Shown: positions 61,905-64,000 of the stretch, piece by piece | How positions within the stretch are numbered: the first letter of the stretch is position 1 | Layout of the letters: every line of letters starts with the position of its first letter | Source: Bin80 sp965219915 | GTDB lineage: Bacteria; Bacteroidota; Rhodothermia; Rhodothermales; Bin80 | Assembly: GCA_965219915.1 (NCBI GenBank) | Contig: OZ244794.1 | Location: forward strand, 3,100,001 to 3,164,000 | Length of the DNA stretch: 64,000 nucleotides | Reading direction: 5' to 3' | Made by a program: the position numbers and the translations under genes | Notes under the pieces: generated by a model | The model's input: the letters and a program-made list of their open reading frames with translations, nothing else | Told to the model about the DNA's origin: nothing | Database searches by the model: none

Positions 61905-63376
61905 CCACTGCCGATATTGTCATAGTAGGTACTGGAATTGGCGGAGGCACGCTAGCTTGGGGGCTGCGCAATACCGGTGCCCGCATCCTCCTGATTGAGC
62001 GTGGAGATTTTTTACCCCAGGAGGCCCAAAACTGGATTCCTGAAGCTGTTTTTGGCGATAACCGTTACAAACCGGACGAAACCTGGGAGTCAGCGGATGG
62101 TCACTCTTTCAAGCCCGGAGTTCACTATTGTGTGGGAGGCAACTCCAAGGTTTACGGCGCCGCGCTGCCCCGATTCCGTGAAGAAGATTTTGGGGCTCTT
62201 GAGCACGAGGGCGGAGTGAGTCCTAGCTGGCCAATCACCTACGACGAGCTGGAACCTTATTATTGCCGCGCCGAGACATTGTATGGCGTGCGCGGGAATA
62301 CCGGAGAAGATCCTACCGATCCCGCACGTACTGCAGATTATCCTCACAAGGCCGTTCCGCACGAACCTCAGATCGCCAGTCTAGCCACCTCCCTGCAGAA
62401 ACAAGGACTCCATCCCTTCCACCTGCCCCTGGGAATTGATCTCGGCGGACGATGCCTCCGTTGCCATACATGCGATGGTTTCCCGTGTAGAGTTCATGCA
62501 AAGCATGATGCTGAAGTATGCGTCGTGCGCCCTGCTATCGACCACCCGAACATAACTTTATGGACCAATTCCATAGCGCGCAACATCGTGGTACGTAACG
62601 GATCCGTTCATTCGCTTGAATTGGAACGGGAGGGTCAACAGCTAACCGTGAGAGCAGGTACCTATGTGCTCAGTTGCGGTGCCGTTAACTCCGCTGCATT
62701 GTTGCTTCGCTCCGAAGGAATACCGGACAAATCAGAATTGATAGGCTGCAACTACATGGCGCATAATAACAGTGCGCTGATTGCTGCACGCCCATGGGAG
62801 ACGAATCGAACCACCTTCCAGAAAACATTATCGATCAATGATTGGTACCTTGGAGAGTCATCGTGGCCCTGGCCCATGGGAAACCTGCAGATGATAGGCA
62901 AAGTGCAAGGATCCATGTTGAAATCCGCGCGCCCGCGGTTGCCTCTTTCGTGGTTGAGCTATCTGGCAAACAGAAGCATTGAATGGTGGGTGATGAGCGA
63001 GGACTTACCCGATCCCGACAACCGCGTTACACTTTCATCCAGCGGCAGGATACGGATCCACTGGAAACCAAACAATTTAACCGCACACCGGCGTCTGTTA
63101 AGCAGGGCACGCAGAATGCTACGCCGCGCGGGGTATCCGATCCTGTTAAGTCAGGAAATGGGGATTGAAACGAATTCACATCAGTGCGGCACCTTACGCA
63201 TGGGCACGGACCCGGGTGACAGCGTGCTTGATCCTTATTGCCGTGTGCATGAAGTAAATAACCTTCGCGTCGTCGACGCGTCTTTTTTTCCATCCTCCGG
63301 GGCCATGAACCCGGCACTCACCATTGCGGCCCAGGCACTTCGGGTTGCTGATAACATGAAAGATCAATTGCAATGA
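61901..63376 (+). CDS. GMC-family oxidoreductase with four-cysteine insert (gluconate/sugar dehydrogenase type)
   Basis: A 491-residue flavoprotein. FAD loop DIVIVGTGIGGGTLAWGLRN, then FKPGVHYCVGGNSKVYGAALPRF, catalytic His in SHQCGTLRMGTDPG and the paired Asn in GAMNPALTIAAQALRVAD. It belongs to the GMC branch of gluconate 2-dehydrogenase and sugar dehydrogenases and is distinct from the choline-dehydrogenase-like enzyme at 55782. Between residues 185 and 196 lies CLRCHTCDGFPC, a C-x2-C-x2-C-x4-C set that could hold an iron-sulfur cluster. No signal peptide or Tat motif is seen at the start. It overlaps both neighbours by four bases. Confidence 0.9.
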   Translation: MTTADIVIVGTGIGGGTLAWGLRNTGARILLIERGDFLPQEAQNWIPEAVFGDNRYKPDETWESADGHSFKPGVHYCVGGNSKVYGAALPRFREEDFGALEHEGGVSPSWPITYDELEPYYCRAETLYGVRGNTGEDPTDPARTADYPHKAVPHEPQIASLATSLQKQGLHPFHLPLGIDLGGRCLRCHTCDGFPCRVHAKHDAEVCVVRPAIDHPNITLWTNSIARNIVVRNGSVHSLELEREGQQLTVRAGTYVLSCGAVNSAALLLRSEGIPDKSELIGCNYMAHNNSALIAARPWETNRTTFQKTLSINDWYLGESSWPWPMGNLQMIGKVQGSMLKSARPRLPLSWLSYLANRSIEWWVMSEDLPDPDNRVTLSSSGRIRIHWKPNNLTAHRRLLSRARRMLRRAGYPILLSQEMGIETNSHQCGTLRMGTDPGDSVLDPYCRVHEVNNLRVVDASFFPSSGAMNPALTIAAQALRVADNMKDQLQ

Positions 63377-63840
63377 CCCGACCTCACATTTTCCTCATTT
63401 TAGTCGGCTTGGCCGTAACCTCGGGGGTGCAGGCGCAATCCCAGATTGAATCTGTGCTTGACGATTTCCATCTTGCTGCTTCCGAAGCCGATTACGACCG
63501 ATACTTCGGTCATCTTGCCGAAGAAAGTATCTTTCTGGGGACAGACATTACCGAACGCTGGACCAAGTCTGAATTCCAGGATTATGCCAGACCCCATTTC
63601 AGCGCAGGACGCGGCTGGACCTACGTGCCCAAAACCCGTTACGTTTACGTGTCCCCGGACGGTCAGACTGCCTGGTTTGACGAGATTCTCAACAATGAAA
63701 ATTTTGGAGATGTCCGTGGTACAGGGACTTTGATTCTTGAAGAGGACACGTGGAGAATCGTTCAATATCACCTTACTTTGCCCGTGCCCAATGATCTCAT
63801 TGGCAAGCTCGTCGAGATGATTAACGAGCAGTCAGAATGA
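63373..63840 (+). CDS. Exported SnoaL-like (NTF2-fold) protein
   Basis: A 155-residue exported protein. A signal peptide (HIFLILVGLAVTSGVQAQ) precedes an NTF2-like fold with FHLAASEADYDRYFGHLAEESIFLGTDITERWTKSEFQ, FSAGRGWTYVPKTRYVYVSPDGQTAWFDEIL and GTGTLILEEDTWRIVQYHLT. These are SnoaL/DUF4440-type elements; the fold supports small-molecule binding or isomerase-type chemistry. Its ATG overlaps the GMC stop by four bases, so it ends the ten-gene run. A periplasmic partner in an otherwise cytosolic pathway is notable. No family-specific catalytic pair can be assigned. Confidence 0.82.
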   Translation: MTRPHIFLILVGLAVTSGVQAQSQIESVLDDFHLAASEADYDRYFGHLAEESIFLGTDITERWTKSEFQDYARPHFSAGRGWTYVPKTRYVYVSPDGQTAWFDEILNNENFGDVRGTGTLILEEDTWRIVQYHLTLPVPNDLIGKLVEMINEQSE

Positions 63841-64000
63841 TTGGCTGGGTAGATTTTCGACTACGGACCTTAGTTGGTGTTAATTGCGCACGTGCAGCCG
63901 AAGGTCGATCCGCTCCGGTCTGTTATAGCACCCGGATCCGACTAACTTCAATGATACACCTATCTTCATGATACCCAGCATGCTTAAGATGGCCTTCCTT

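Noticed and set aside
63968..64000. Possible start of another plus-strand gene at the right edge
   Set aside because: Only 11 codons are visible, which is too little to support a gene.

Overview
The window reads as one continuous chromosomal segment with ordinary housekeeping genes, no rRNA, tRNA, CRISPR array, phage module or intact insertion sequence that I can see. The gene set points to the Bacteroidota/Rhodothermota side of the tree (inference): a TonB-dependent receptor coupled to a DUF4249-type lipoprotein, a bamA gene followed by two OmpH/Skp chaperone genes, a DUF4175-type membrane protein, a YfhO protein, several 6-bladed beta-propeller exported proteins, and one upstream sequence with a TAnnTTTG-like -7 element. 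The intermediate GC content and family flavour suggest a Rhodothermales-like, probably aquatic, aerobic heterotroph.

Layout. 1-4.5 kb (minus): gatC, a YfhO polytopic protein, a GT4 glycosyltransferase and the start of a YbbR-like protein. 5-7.1 kb (plus): a small outer-membrane barrel protein and a beta-propeller lipoprotein. 7.2-9.5 kb (minus): a GT4 glycosyltransferase coupled to a lipoprotein that looks like an M28 peptidase without its metal ligands. 9.9-14.7 kb: a BtuF-like binding protein without signal peptide, a fucose-isomerase-like protein, and a DUF4342 protein coupled to a PLP-dependent dehydratase/racemase. 15-17.7 kb (minus): DsbD-type reductase coupled to a redoxin. 18.2-26.4 kb (minus): a compact envelope-assembly run dxr-rseP-bamA-ompH-ompH-panB-surE. 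26.5-35.6 kb (plus): a TPR protein, a secreted amidotransferase-like protein, thioesterase, RmlD-like reductase, serS, and a TonB receptor/DUF4249 pair. 35.6-42.2 kb: a GCS2 carboxylate-amine ligase, pyrF with a small monooxygenase-like gene, a second TonB receptor, a lipoprotein and glgC. 42.3-47.1 kb: the large DUF4175 protein, a DCC-family oxidoreductase and a ChrA transporter. 47.3-50.1 kb (minus): two tandem paralogous beta-propeller genes preceded by a six-cysteine small ORF. 50.4-52.2 kb (minus): etfB-etfA.

The most distinctive region is 52.4-63.8 kb: ten plus-strand genes packed with overlaps or gaps of at most 11 bases, transcribed away from etfBA. They encode a Gfo/Idh/MocA dehydrogenase, a CoA-transferase, an enoyl-CoA hydratase, two GMC flavoprotein oxidoreductases, an aldehyde dehydrogenase, a sugar-type ABC importer without an ATPase, and a secreted SnoaL-like protein. 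Together they suggest uptake of a polyol, sugar or sugar conjugate, oxidation of an alcohol to an aldehyde and an acid, CoA activation, and further breakdown, with ETF possibly taking electrons. I do not recognise this gene combination as a named pathway. The substrate cannot be read from the sequence. Two operator-like dyads lie in the divergent region between the two transcription units.

Gene decay is limited: a SulP permease fragment near 17.9-18.0 kb and a possible relic near 10.9-11.2 kb. A strong 15-bp hairpin overlapping the start of a tiny ORF at 47.3-47.4 kb is unexplained.
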